DNA of 64,000 nt from Massilia sp. CF038. GTDB lineage: Bacteria > Pseudomonadota > Gammaproteobacteria > Burkholderiales > Burkholderiaceae_D. Shown piece by piece: positions 56,797 to 64,000 of the stretch; the stretch's first letter is position 1, and every line of letters begins with the position of its first letter. The translations under genes were made by a program, and so were the position numbers. The stretch covers positions 62,001 to 126,000 of the forward strand of contig NZ_FQWU01000002.1 in the NCBI RefSeq assembly GCF_900129765.1, in the 5' to 3' direction. The notes under the pieces were generated by a model that saw only the letters and a list, made by a program, of their open reading frames with translations, searched no databases and had not been told where the DNA came from.

Positions 56797-57456
56797 ATGA
56801 CCAAGCGCGCATTCATCTTTGACATGGACGGCACGATCGTCGACAACATGTCCTTTCACACGGCATCCTGGATCACGTTCTTCCAGCGCCGCGGCAAGGC
56901 GATTGATGCCGACGAATTCTTTCGCACCACCGCAGGCCGCCAGGGCAAGGAGATCATCCGTTCGCATCTCGGCGACGAGCTGCCGGACGAAGAAGTCCAT
57001 GCCCTGAACCTGGAAAAGGAATCGGTCTACCGCGAGCTGTACGAACCGCACCGCAAAACGGTGGACGGTTTCGACGACTTGGTTGCACAAGCCAAGCTGC
57101 GCGGCGTGGCGCTGGCCGTGGCCACGGCCGCGCCCAACGCAAACATCACGTTCACGCTGGACGGGCTGGACCTGCGCCGCCATTTCGACCATGTCGTCGG
57201 TGCCGCCGATGTTGCGCGCGGCAAGCCGCATCCAGACGTATTCCTGCTGGCGGCCGAACGCTGCGGCGTCGCGCCCGAGCATTGCATCGTGTTTGAAGAC
57301 GCGCCGCTGGGCGTGGAAGCGGCGCGTCGCGCAGGCATGCGCTGCGTGGTGCTGACGACCACCCTGCCCGCCACCGCCTTTGCCGAATTCGACAACGTGA
57401 TTCATATCGCCAGCGATTTTTCGCAGCTGACGATCGACGAACTGTTCCCTGCATAA
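56797..57456 (+). CDS. HAD-superfamily phosphatase (beta-phosphoglucomutase-like)
   Basis: 219 aa, 3 bp after prfB. HAD motifs: D9 and D11 in FIFDMDGTI, AVATAAPNAN (motif II Thr), GKPHPDVFLLAAER (motif III Lys) and CIVFEDAPLGVEAARRAG (motif IV acids). Cap domain of the alpha-helical type I. Likely a sugar phosphate phosphatase; the substrate is not known. Often sits between prfB and lysS in this lineage (recall, not checked). Confidence 0.9.
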   Translation: MTKRAFIFDMDGTIVDNMSFHTASWITFFQRRGKAIDADEFFRTTAGRQGKEIIRSHLGDELPDEEVHALNLEKESVYRELYEPHRKTVDGFDDLVAQAKLRGVALAVATAAPNANITFTLDGLDLRRHFDHVVGAADVARGKPHPDVFLLAAERCGVAPEHCIVFEDAPLGVEAARRAGMRCVVLTTTLPATAFAEFDNVIHIASDFSQLTIDELFPA

Positions 57457-57483
57457 CCCAACAAAAACCGAACGACACCCATC

Positions 57484-59016
57484 ATGACTACGGATAACCT
57501 AGACCAAGCCGCTGCTCCAGCCGACGAAAACAAGATCATCGCCGAGCGCCGCGTCAAACTCGCTGCCATCCGCGAAAAAGGCATCGCTTTCCCGAACGAC
57601 TTCCGCCCGCAGCACAAGGCGGCCGATCTGGTGGCGCAATATGGCGAGAAAACGCGCGAGGAACTCGAAGAGAACGTCGTGTCGGTGGTCATGGCTGGCC
57701 GCATGATGCTGCACCGCGAAGCGGGCAAAAAAGCGGTGTTTGCGGTGCTGCAGGATTCGTCCGGCCCGCGCGCCGACGGCCGCATCCAGATTTACGTCAC
57801 GCTCGACGCCACCGGCGAAGCGGCCATGGAAGCGTTGCGCACCTACGACCTGGGCGACATTCTGGGTGTCGAAGGCACGCTGTTCAAGACCAAGACCGGC
57901 GAACTGACCGTCAAGGTCGCGCAACTGCGCCTGATCACCAAGTCGCTGCGTCCGCTGCCAGACAAATTCCACGGCTTGGCCGACCAGGAGACCAAGTACC
58001 GCCAGCGCTATGTCGACATGATCATGAGCGAAGAGACGCGCCGCACCTTCAAGGCCCGTACCGCCGCCATGTCTTCGATCCGCCGCTTCATGGAAAAGCA
58101 CGACTTCATGGAAGTGGAAACGCCGATGCTGCATACCATTCCTGGTGGCGCCGCGGCCAAACCTTTCATCACCCACCACAACGCGCTGGACATGGAAATG
58201 TTCCTGCGTATCGCTCCCGAGCTGTACCTCAAGCGCCTGGTGGTGGGCGGCTTTGACCGCGTGTTCGAAGTGAACCGCAATTTCCGCAACGAGGGTGTCT
58301 CGCCGCGCCACAATCCGGAATTCACCATGATGGAGTTCTATGCGGCCTACACCGACTACCAGTGGATCATGAACTTTACCGAAGAAGTCATTCGCCAGGC
58401 CGCAGTCGATGCGCACGGCACCGCAGTGCTGACCTATGGCGGGCGCGAGCTGGACTTGTCCAAGCCATTCCACCGCATGACCATCGTCCAGGCGATCAAC
58501 AAGTTCGCGCCGCATTACACCCATGAACAGCTGCACGACATGGCTTTCCTGACGGCTGAACTGCTCAAGTTCGGCGTCAAGCCATTCTCGACTTCCGGCC
58601 TGGGCGCACTGCAGCTGTCGCTGTTCGAAGAAACCGCCGAAGCGCAGCTGTGGGAGCCGACCTTCATCATCGACTACCCGGCCGAAGTGTCGCCACTGGC
58701 GCGCGCCTCTGATACCACCGCCGGCATCACCGAACGCTTCGAACTGTTCATGGTGGGCCGCGAAATCGCCAACGGCTTCTCGGAGCTGAACGACGCCGAA
58801 GACCAGTCAGCCCGCTTCCTGGCGCAGGTTGCAGCCAAAGACGCAGGCGACGAAGAAGCCATGTTCTACGACGCCGACTACATCCGTGCGCTGGAATACG
58901 GCATGCCACCAGCCGGCGGTTGCGGCATCGGCATCGACCGCCTGATGATGTTGATCACCGACTCGCCAAACATCCGCGACGTGATCCTCTTCCCGCACTT
59001 GCGCCGCGAAGAGTAA
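57484..59016 (+). CDS. lysS: Lysyl-tRNA synthetase (class II)
   Basis: 510 aa charging tRNA-Lys. N-terminal OB-fold anticodon-binding domain (about 60-170), then the class II core: motif 1 region [18 protein letters not shown], motif 2 [20 protein letters not shown] and motif 3 [15 protein letters not shown]. Full length (E. coli 505). 27 bp after the HAD gene and followed by a strong terminator, closing the prfB transcript. Confidence 0.98.
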   Translation: MTTDNLDQAAAPADENKIIAERRVKLAAIREKGIAFPNDFRPQHKAADLVAQYGEKTREELEENVVSVVMAGRMMLHREAGKKAVFAVLQDSSGPRADGRIQIYVTLDATGEAAMEALRTYDLGDILGVEGTLFKTKTGELTVKVAQLRLITKSLRPLPDKFHGLADQETKYRQRYVDMIMSEETRRTFKARTAAMSSIRRFMEKHDFMEVETPMLHTIPGGAAAKPFITHHNALDMEMFLRIAPELYLKRLVVGGFDRVFEVNRNFRNEGVSPRHNPEFTMMEFYAAYTDYQWIMNFTEEVIRQAAVDAHGTAVLTYGGRELDLSKPFHRMTIVQAINKFAPHYTHEQLHDMAFLTAELLKFGVKPFSTSGLGALQLSLFEETAEAQLWEPTFIIDYPAEVSPLARASDTTAGITERFELFMVGREIANGFSELNDAEDQSARFLAQVAAKDAGDEEAMFYDADYIRALEYGMPPAGGCGIGIDRLMMLITDSPNIRDVILFPHLRREE

Positions 59017-59020
59017 GATA

Positions 59021-59049
59021 AAAGGGCTCCTGAGGGAGCCCTTTTTTTT
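59021..59049 (+). terminator. Rho-independent terminator of lysS
   Basis: Stem AAGGGCTCC (59022-59030) / GGGAGCCCTT (59034-59043) with a 3-nt loop and eight T. Ends the prfB-HAD-lysS unit. Confidence 0.95.
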
Positions 59050-59073
59050 GTATCGCATATTGACAGGGACCGC

Positions 59074-59619
59074 ATGAAAAACTTACTGGCCAGCGCACTG
59101 ATTTTCTCCGCACTGAGCGCACTGCTGCCCGCGGCCCTTGCGGCCCCGGCCACCGCCACGGAGGACCGGGAACGTATTCTGCAAATCGTCGACAGCTATC
59201 GCAACGCCATCATCAAGAAGGACCGTGACACCTTTCTCAAGCTGTTTTTCGGCGGCGCAGTACCTTTTATTGGCGTGACCACCGACCAGAGCCTCGAATG
59301 GGAAAACGCCAACAAGCGCAACGCCAGCGCACCGGATGGCGCCAAGCTGTACACCTCAAGCAATCCAAAAAAATTCATCGACGGGATCGTCAACAACCCA
59401 CTGCCCGTCGAACAGACGAACGACAAGGTCAAGATCGACACTGACGGCGATGTGGCCCAGGTCTGGTTCGACTACACCTTCATCGAGAACGGCTACAAGT
59501 CCAACTGGGGCAAGCAATCCTGGCAAATGGTGCGCGACAAGGACGGCTGGAAGATCAACGCGGTCATCTGGTCGATGGAGTTCAATCCCGCAGCCCCACC
59601 CCAGCGGTCACGAAAATAA
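59074..59619 (+). CDS. Secreted NTF2/SnoaL-like protein
   Basis: 181 aa with signal peptide MKNLLASALIFSALSALLPA (cut near AAL about 23). NTF2-like domain: ILQIVDSYRNAIIKKDRDTF, FFGGAVPFIGV, KVKIDTDGDVAQVWFDYTFI and SWQMVRDKDGWKINAVIWSM. Function unknown. Second protein of this fold in the window after the one at 43.3 kb; the two are not close homologues. Confidence 0.82.
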   Translation: MKNLLASALIFSALSALLPAALAAPATATEDRERILQIVDSYRNAIIKKDRDTFLKLFFGGAVPFIGVTTDQSLEWENANKRNASAPDGAKLYTSSNPKKFIDGIVNNPLPVEQTNDKVKIDTDGDVAQVWFDYTFIENGYKSNWGKQSWQMVRDKDGWKINAVIWSMEFNPAAPPQRSRK

Positions 59620-59620
59620 C

Positions 59621-59634
59621 CGGTCTTTAGACCG
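59621..59634. other. Short perfect palindrome before the catalase-like gene
   Basis: CGGTCTTTAGACCG, a self-complementary 14-mer just after the NTF2-like stop. It has no T-run, so it may be an operator or message-end hairpin. Confidence 0.35.
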
Positions 59635-59714
59635 CGTCCTCTAACGAACGCACTAGGGCGCGCGCTAGACTGTTGTCTCCGATGCAATACCACGAACAAG
59701 GTAAAGGGGACCGC

Positions 59715-60806
59715 ATGACCGAGTACATTCGCTACCACGACGCGCTGGAGCAAAAGCAGGAAAACGAAGACGCCATCATTGACGCCGTGGTCGCCTCCAT
59801 GATGCGGGTGAATGAACGCGTGTTCGACAAGCACCGCCACGCCACGCGCGATGCCCATGCCAAGAGCCACGGTGTGCTGGTGGGCGAAGTGACCATCTAC
59901 GACCAACTGCCTGCGCATCTGGCCCAGGGTGTGTTTGCGCGCCCCGCCACCTACCCCGTGGTACTGCGCCTGTCGACCGCGCCTGGCGATGTACACAGCG
60001 ACAAAGTGCCCTCCCCGCGCGGCATGGCAATCAAAATGCTGGGCGTGCAGGGCCACCAGTTTCTACCTGAACGGCAGCAGGCCAGCACGCAGGACCTGCT
60101 ACTGGTGAACCATCCCGTCATCGCCTTTGGACACGCCGCAGCCTACCTGCAAACCCAGAAGCTGCTGGAAAAGCACATGGACGATTCGGACACCACCAAG
60201 CGCATTTTTGCGGCGCTGGCGCGCGGCGGCAGCAAGGCGCTGCACGCCTTTGGTATCGAAAACCCGACCATCGATACTGTCGGCGCGCCCAACACCCACA
60301 TCCTGGGCGAGACCTTCTTCAGCATGGCGGCAGTGCGCTATGGCGACTACGTGGCCAAGCTGTGCGCCGCGCCGCTGTCGGCCAACGTACGCGCACTGAC
60401 AGGTCAGCTTATCGACAACGACGCCGGCGACTCCGCCCTGCGTGATCTGGTGGTCGACTTCTTCCGCCACCAGGGCGCCGAGTACGAGCTGCGCGCGCAG
60501 CTGTGCACGGGCACCGACAAGATGCCGATTGAAGACGCATCCATCGACTGGCCGCAGGATCTGTCGCCGTATCAGCCAGTGGCGCGCCTGACGATCCCGC
60601 CGCAAGAGGCATACAGCCCGGCGCGGCGCGTGTTCGCTGACGACATTCTGTCATTCAACCCGTGGCACTGCATAGACGAACACCGACCGCTGGGGTCGAT
60701 CATGCGGGCGCGCATCAAGGCCTACGAGGCTTCATCGGTATTCCGGCACCACATGAACGCCCAGCCGCGCATTGAAATTGACGACATCAGCCAGGTACCA
60801 CGCTGA
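59715..60806 (+). CDS. Catalase-family haem protein
   Basis: 363 aa from the ATG at 59715 (AAAGGGGA upstream); the frame start at 59673 has none. Single-domain catalase-like proteins like this one are much shorter than the ~480-aa true catalases. The distal His is in RDAHAKSHGVLVGEV (about 51-55), substrate channel VLRLSTAPGD and KVPSPRGMAIKMLGV follow, and R-x-x-x-Y haem-ligand candidate RIKAYEASSVF is near the C-terminus. Such proteins often prefer peroxidase-type reactions with organic substrates. Part of an oxidative-stress neighbourhood with the AhpD-like gene. Confidence 0.85.
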   Translation: MTEYIRYHDALEQKQENEDAIIDAVVASMMRVNERVFDKHRHATRDAHAKSHGVLVGEVTIYDQLPAHLAQGVFARPATYPVVLRLSTAPGDVHSDKVPSPRGMAIKMLGVQGHQFLPERQQASTQDLLLVNHPVIAFGHAAAYLQTQKLLEKHMDDSDTTKRIFAALARGGSKALHAFGIENPTIDTVGAPNTHILGETFFSMAAVRYGDYVAKLCAAPLSANVRALTGQLIDNDAGDSALRDLVVDFFRHQGAEYELRAQLCTGTDKMPIEDASIDWPQDLSPYQPVARLTIPPQEAYSPARRVFADDILSFNPWHCIDEHRPLGSIMRARIKAYEASSVFRHHMNAQPRIEIDDISQVPR

Positions 60807-60812
60807 CGCCAG

Positions 60813-61250
60813 TTACAGCGCCGGCATCTTGCCAAAGCCGATGGCAAGACGGTTCCAGCCGTTGATGGTGGAGATCAGCACGGTCAGATCCACCATTTCC
60901 TGTGCGCTGAAGTGTGCCTTGAGCGCCTCGAAATCGGCGTCGTGCGGGTGCTGCTGTGCGATGCCCGTCATCTGCTCGGTCCATGCCAGGGCCGCGCGTT
61001 CGCGTTCGGTAAAAAATGGTGTATCGCGCCACACGCTCACCGCATACAGACGGCGCTCAGTCTCGCCATCCTTGCGTGCATCTGCCGCATGCATGTCGAC
61101 ACAGAAGGCGCAGCCGTTCAACTGCGAGCTGCGCAAGCGCACCAGTTCGGCCAGGGGCTTCTCGATGCTCGACTCCGCGAGATAGGTCTCAAGTGCCATC
61201 CATGCCTTGATGGCTTTCGGCGAGGCGGTATAAAAATTGAGGCGTTCCAT
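60813..61250 (-). CDS. AhpD-like / carboxymuconolactone decarboxylase family protein
   Basis: 145 aa. Contains the redox CxxC with upstream Glu and downstream His: SSQLNGCAFCVDMHAADAR (Cys about 50 and 53, His about 57), the alkylhydroperoxidase D-like signature, and AALAWTEQMTGI. Such proteins reduce peroxides or quench reactive compounds with an external donor. It is divergent from an ECF41 sigma factor 100 bp away and carries a perfect TGTCACA-N16-CGTC promoter, the usual ECF41 target arrangement. Confidence 0.9.
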   Translation of the reverse strand: MERLNFYTASPKAIKAWMALETYLAESSIEKPLAELVRLRSSQLNGCAFCVDMHAADARKDGETERRLYAVSVWRDTPFFTERERAALAWTEQMTGIAQQHPHDADFEALKAHFSAQEMVDLTVLISTINGWNRLAIGFGKMPAL

Positions 61251-61290
61251 GATGCGTCCTTTTTCAAAGTGGTTTACAGTTTGCTTTTAT

Positions 61291-61312
61291 TCGTCTTACA
61301 TGGATTAGACGA
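61291..61312. promoter_or_regulatory. Inverted repeat in the AhpD-like/sigma intergenic region
   Basis: TCGTCT (61291-61296) and AGACGA (61307-61312), separated by 10 nt. It overlaps the -10 box of the ECF41-type promoter, so it could be an operator or simply reflect two CGTC boxes on opposite strands. Confidence 0.4.
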
Positions 61313-61334
61313 AACGGCCGCTCCTCTTGTGACA
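61308..61334 (-). promoter_or_regulatory. ECF41-type promoter of the AhpD-like gene
   Basis: Minus strand TGTCACA (61328-61334), 16 nt, CGTC (61308-61311): an exact match to the published ECF41 promoter pattern, located 58 bp before the ATG at 61250. Confidence 0.75.
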
Positions 61335-61350
61335 GCCAAGGCAAAAAACA

Positions 61351-62238
61351 ATGAAAAATACTTCGACAAGTGCGCTGACCGAGTTTCAACGCATGCGCCC
61401 GCGCATGTTCGGCATTGCCTACCGCATGCTCGGGTCGCGCGCCGATGCCGACGACATGGTGCAGGAAGCCTGGCTGCGCTGGAGCGGCGGCGAAGCCCCG
61501 CCCAATCTGGCCAGCGTCGATGCCTGGCTGGTCACCATCGTCACCCGGCTGTGCATCGACCGTCTGCGTGGCTTGAAGCAGGAACGCGAAGATTACATCG
61601 GCCCGTGGCTGCCGGAGCCGCTGATCACCCACGAAGCCGACTCCCCTGAAATGCGGCTGGAACTGCTCGGTGATGTATCGACCGCCTTTATGCTGATGCT
61701 CGAGCGGCTAGGACCAGAAGAACGCGCAGTCTTCCTGCTGCATGACGTATTTGACTTTGATTATGTGGACATTGCCGCCATCATGGGCAAGAACGAAGCG
61801 GCCTGCCGCCAGCTGCTGCACCGCGCGCGCGAACGGGCCCAGACCGACAAACAGCGTTTTGCGGTAGACCCTGCGGTGCATCTGGATGTGCTGGGCCGCT
61901 TTGCCCAGGCCATGCGTAGTGGCGACCGCGCCCTGATGGCCAGCCTGTTCACGGGCGACGCCATCTTCTCCGGCGACGGTGGGGGCAAGGTGCTGGCGAC
62001 GATGCGCGTGGTGGTGGGTGCGGATAAAATTGCGCGCTTCTACGCCAGTTTTGCCGAACGCCACCCGCAGATCGCCTTTGAAAGCGCGACCATCAATGGC
62101 TTGCCGGGATTGCTGGGCACAGTCAACGGCAAGGCCGACACCGTGATGTCGTTTGCCTTCGAGGGTGCGCGCATCAGCGCCATCTACATCGTACGCAATC
62201 CCGACAAGCTAGCGCTTGCCGGGACCGCGTTCGCATAA
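61351..62238 (+). CDS. sigJ: ECF41-family sigma factor (SigJ-like) with SnoaL-like extension
   Basis: 295 aa. Sigma-2 (about 15-80) with AYRMLGSRADADDMVQEAWL, sigma-4 (about 110-165) with LGPEERAVFLLHDVFDFDYV, then an SnoaL-like domain. All three ECF41 motifs are present: WLPEP at 86-90 in the linker, DGGGK at 209-213 and NPDKL at 283-287. The fused C-terminal domain replaces a separate anti-sigma factor, so activity is controlled within the protein. Divergent from its predicted target, the AhpD-like gene. Start as given; no strong ribosome site. Confidence 0.93.
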   Translation: MKNTSTSALTEFQRMRPRMFGIAYRMLGSRADADDMVQEAWLRWSGGEAPPNLASVDAWLVTIVTRLCIDRLRGLKQEREDYIGPWLPEPLITHEADSPEMRLELLGDVSTAFMLMLERLGPEERAVFLLHDVFDFDYVDIAAIMGKNEAACRQLLHRARERAQTDKQRFAVDPAVHLDVLGRFAQAMRSGDRALMASLFTGDAIFSGDGGGKVLATMRVVVGADKIARFYASFAERHPQIAFESATINGLPGLLGTVNGKADTVMSFAFEGARISAIYIVRNPDKLALAGTAFA

Positions 62239-62241
62239 GGC

Positions 62242-63612
62242 TTACTGGATCACCTTGTAGCAAGGCGTATAGGTTTTACCAGGCAGCTTCATGCGGCTTT
62301 GCGCCACGAACGATGACAGCAGTGCGTCCATCGGCCCCATCACGGCCGGATCGCCGTGGATTTCGAAGTGACCGAATTTTTCGATGGCGCGAATGCCCTC
62401 GTCCTTGACGTTACCGGCCACCACACCCGAGAACGCGCGCCGCAAGTTGGCAGCGAGCAGATGCTTCTCCTGATTCTTGTGCAGGCTCAGGTTGCGCATG
62501 TTTTCGTGGGTGGGCTTGAACGGGCGCTGGAATTCTTCGTCGATCTTGAGCAGCCAGTTGAAATAATACGCATCGCTGCGCGACTTGCGGAATTCGCGCA
62601 CCTGCTTGATCCCCTGCTGCATCTCGCGCGCCACCATTTCGGGATCGTCGATGATGATCTTGTAGCGCTTTTGCGCTTCCTCGCCCAGGGTATCGGCGAT
62701 AAACTGATTAATCTGGATGAAGTAATCGCGCGCTGTTTCAGGGCCCGTGAAAATCAGCGGATACGGCATGTCGGCGTTATCCGGATGGAGCAGGATGCCC
62801 AGGATGTAGAGAATCTCCTCGGCCGTGCCTGCGCCGCCCGGGAACACGATAATCCCGTGACCGGTGCGGACAAACGCTTCCAGGCGCTTTTCGATATCGG
62901 GCATGATGACCAGATCATTGACAATCGGGTTGGGCGACTCCGCCGCAATAATGCCCGGCTCGGAAATGCCCAGATAGCGCCCGCGCGCCAGGCGTTGCTT
63001 GGCATGGCCAATGGTGGCGCCCTTCATTGGTCCCTTCATTGCGCCCGGGCCGCAACCGGTACAAATATCCAGGTCGCGCAAGCCCATCTGGTAGCCCACT
63101 TCCTTCGAATAGTTATATTCGACCCGGTTAATCGAGTGGCCGCCCCAGCACACCACCAGATTCGGGTTGCGCTGCGGCTGCAGCACGTTCGCATTGCGCA
63201 GAATATGGAAGACCGAATCGGTGATGCCTTCGGTGCGCGTCATGTCGAACTTGGGGTTGTCATTGACTTCGCTGCTGATGAACACAATGTCACGCAACAC
63301 GGCAAACAGGTGCTCGTGGATGCCCTTGATCATCTTGCCATCGACAAAAGCGATCGCAGGTGCGCCTTTTATTTCCAATTTGATGCCGCGTTCGCGCTGA
63401 ACGATGCTGATTTCAAACGATTTGTAGCGTTCCAGCAGCTCCTTGCCATCATCGATGGAGCTGCCGCAGTTAAGCACGGCAAGCGCGCAGTTACGGAAAA
63501 TCTGGTACAGGCCGCCCTGGCTGGTGTCGAGGAGTTTGAAGACTTCCGCTTTGGAGAGTACTTCCAGCTGGCCTTCCGGGGAAATCAGGGTATCGACAAC
63601 GTCGTGTTCCAT
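62242..63612 (-). CDS. ppnN: Pyrimidine/purine nucleotide 5'-monophosphate nucleosidase PpnN (LOG family)
   Basis: 456 aa from the ATG at 63610-63612, 9 nt after AAGGA; another ATG 3 codons upstream (63621) touches that ribosome site and is less likely. It cleaves the N-glycosidic bond of NMPs and is controlled by (p)ppGpp in E. coli. LOG motif: VFPGGAGTAEEILYILGIL (PGGxGTxxE) and GCGPGAMKGPMKGA. The N-terminal extension LYQIFRNCALAVLNCGSSID and C-terminal domain match long PpnN/YgdH. A degenerate ECF41-like box lies upstream. Confidence 0.93.
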   Translation of the reverse strand: MEHDVVDTLISPEGQLEVLSKAEVFKLLDTSQGGLYQIFRNCALAVLNCGSSIDDGKELLERYKSFEISIVQRERGIKLEIKGAPAIAFVDGKMIKGIHEHLFAVLRDIVFISSEVNDNPKFDMTRTEGITDSVFHILRNANVLQPQRNPNLVVCWGGHSINRVEYNYSKEVGYQMGLRDLDICTGCGPGAMKGPMKGATIGHAKQRLARGRYLGISEPGIIAAESPNPIVNDLVIMPDIEKRLEAFVRTGHGIIVFPGGAGTAEEILYILGILLHPDNADMPYPLIFTGPETARDYFIQINQFIADTLGEEAQKRYKIIIDDPEMVAREMQQGIKQVREFRKSRSDAYYFNWLLKIDEEFQRPFKPTHENMRNLSLHKNQEKHLLAANLRRAFSGVVAGNVKDEGIRAIEKFGHFEIHGDPAVMGPMDALLSSFVAQSRMKLPGKTYTPCYKVIQ

Positions 63613-63869
63613 AGTGCGCATTCCTTGTGTGGTTCCTAAAGTTCAATCTAGTCTGCAATGCCAATATACGACAAGTCAAGACAGTGCGTGGCGGAGTTTA
63701 TATTGTGCATGTGACAGCGCATTTACACGCGCATCTAGCACACTTTGCAAAAAGTGGCTGGGCATGACCGATTTACATTAGAATGCAGCCCTATTGGAGC
63801 GCCGGGGCCACAAGTTCTGGTCTTCATAATAACAATCCATCCCCATAACCATAATCCAGGAGATACCGG

Positions 63870-64000
63870 ATGAGCGGTACCACTTCAACACCGAACAAGG
63901 AAGTCGTCATTCCCGAGTTTAAGCAGATCATGGGGCACCCTAGCCCCCTGTGGATGCTGTTCATGACCGAATTCTGGGAGCGATTCGCTTTCTACGGCAT
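63870..64000 (+). CDS. POT family di-/tripeptide transporter (5' end only)
   Basis: 43 codons from the ATG at 63870 (CCAGGAGAT upstream) to the window end. GHPSPLWMLFMTEFWERFAF then YG is the N-terminal signature of proton-coupled oligopeptide transporters (ExxERFxYY-like TEFWERFAFYG in helix 1). The rest lies outside. It is divergent from ppnN. Confidence 0.9.
   Translation, partial: MSGTTSTPNKEVVIPEFKQIMGHPSPLWMLFMTEFWERFAFYG

Overview
The window looks like a chromosomal segment of a GC-rich betaproteobacterium of the Oxalobacteraceae (Massilia / Duganella / Janthinobacterium type). The grounds are the GC-rich, strongly codon-biased genes, two PEP-CTERM proteins, REC-DUF3369-GGDEF-EAL signalling, and betaproteobacterial housekeeping neighbours (lolCD-tatD-comEC, rpfE-like-recJ, prfB-lysS, thyA-folA). 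This is inference from gene content; no 16S rRNA, tRNA, CRISPR array, integrase or transposase was seen.

Layout. 1-9.3 kb: 3' part of aroC (minus), then three signalling genes on the plus strand: a c-di-GMP phosphodiesterase response regulator with a degenerate GGDEF site, a membrane diguanylate cyclase with a beta-propeller sensor, and a membrane-anchored Ala/Glu/Arg-rich helical rod ending in a receiver domain. 9.3-14.7 kb: PhzF-like and CBS proteins, MetY-type sulfhydrylase, an alpha/beta hydrolase, an Mpo1-like membrane protein and YihY. 14.7-25.5 kb: one long plus-strand run (wrbA, DUF2069, FAD oxidoreductase, DUF4124, FtsX-type permease, AttH/CrtC-like lipocalin, MsbA-like exporter, threonine-aldolase-family enzyme, thyA, folA). 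25.5-37.6 kb: a PLP amino-acid decarboxylase with a structured leader, a PEP-CTERM protein, dcd, a hydrolase, comEC, tatD and a tandem duplication of lolC-lolD. 37.7-43.3 kb: two ferritin-like genes, a second PEP-CTERM protein, an rpfE-like gene and recJ.

43.3-55.6 kb is an accessory-looking block between recJ and prfB, genes I expect to be close neighbours in related genomes. It holds an SnoaL-like protein, an Xre/RES toxin-antitoxin pair, DUF2288, two GNAT acetyltransferases, an orphan ClpP facing an ECF sigma factor, an RtcB-PrfH RNA-repair/ribosome-rescue pair preceded by a 19-codon ORF with a near-ideal ribosome binding site, a secreted protein, a YjgR/HerA-like ATPase, an SPFH lipoprotein, and a periplasmic cyclic phosphodiesterase with a Sel1 protein. 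55.7-64 kb: prfB with its programmed +1 frameshift, a HAD phosphatase, lysS, an NTF2-like protein, a catalase-like haem protein, a divergent AhpD-like/ECF41 sigma pair, ppnN, and the start of a POT peptide transporter.

Regulatory signals visible in the sequence: both PEP-CTERM genes carry a sigma-54 type GG-N10-GC promoter. The known ECF41 promoter pattern (TGTCACA, then CGTC) lies upstream of the AhpD-like gene, and twice back to back between clpP and the truncated ECF gene, so ClpP is a predicted member of that sigma factor's regulon. Three copies of a palindromic REP-like element sit in intergenic spaces.
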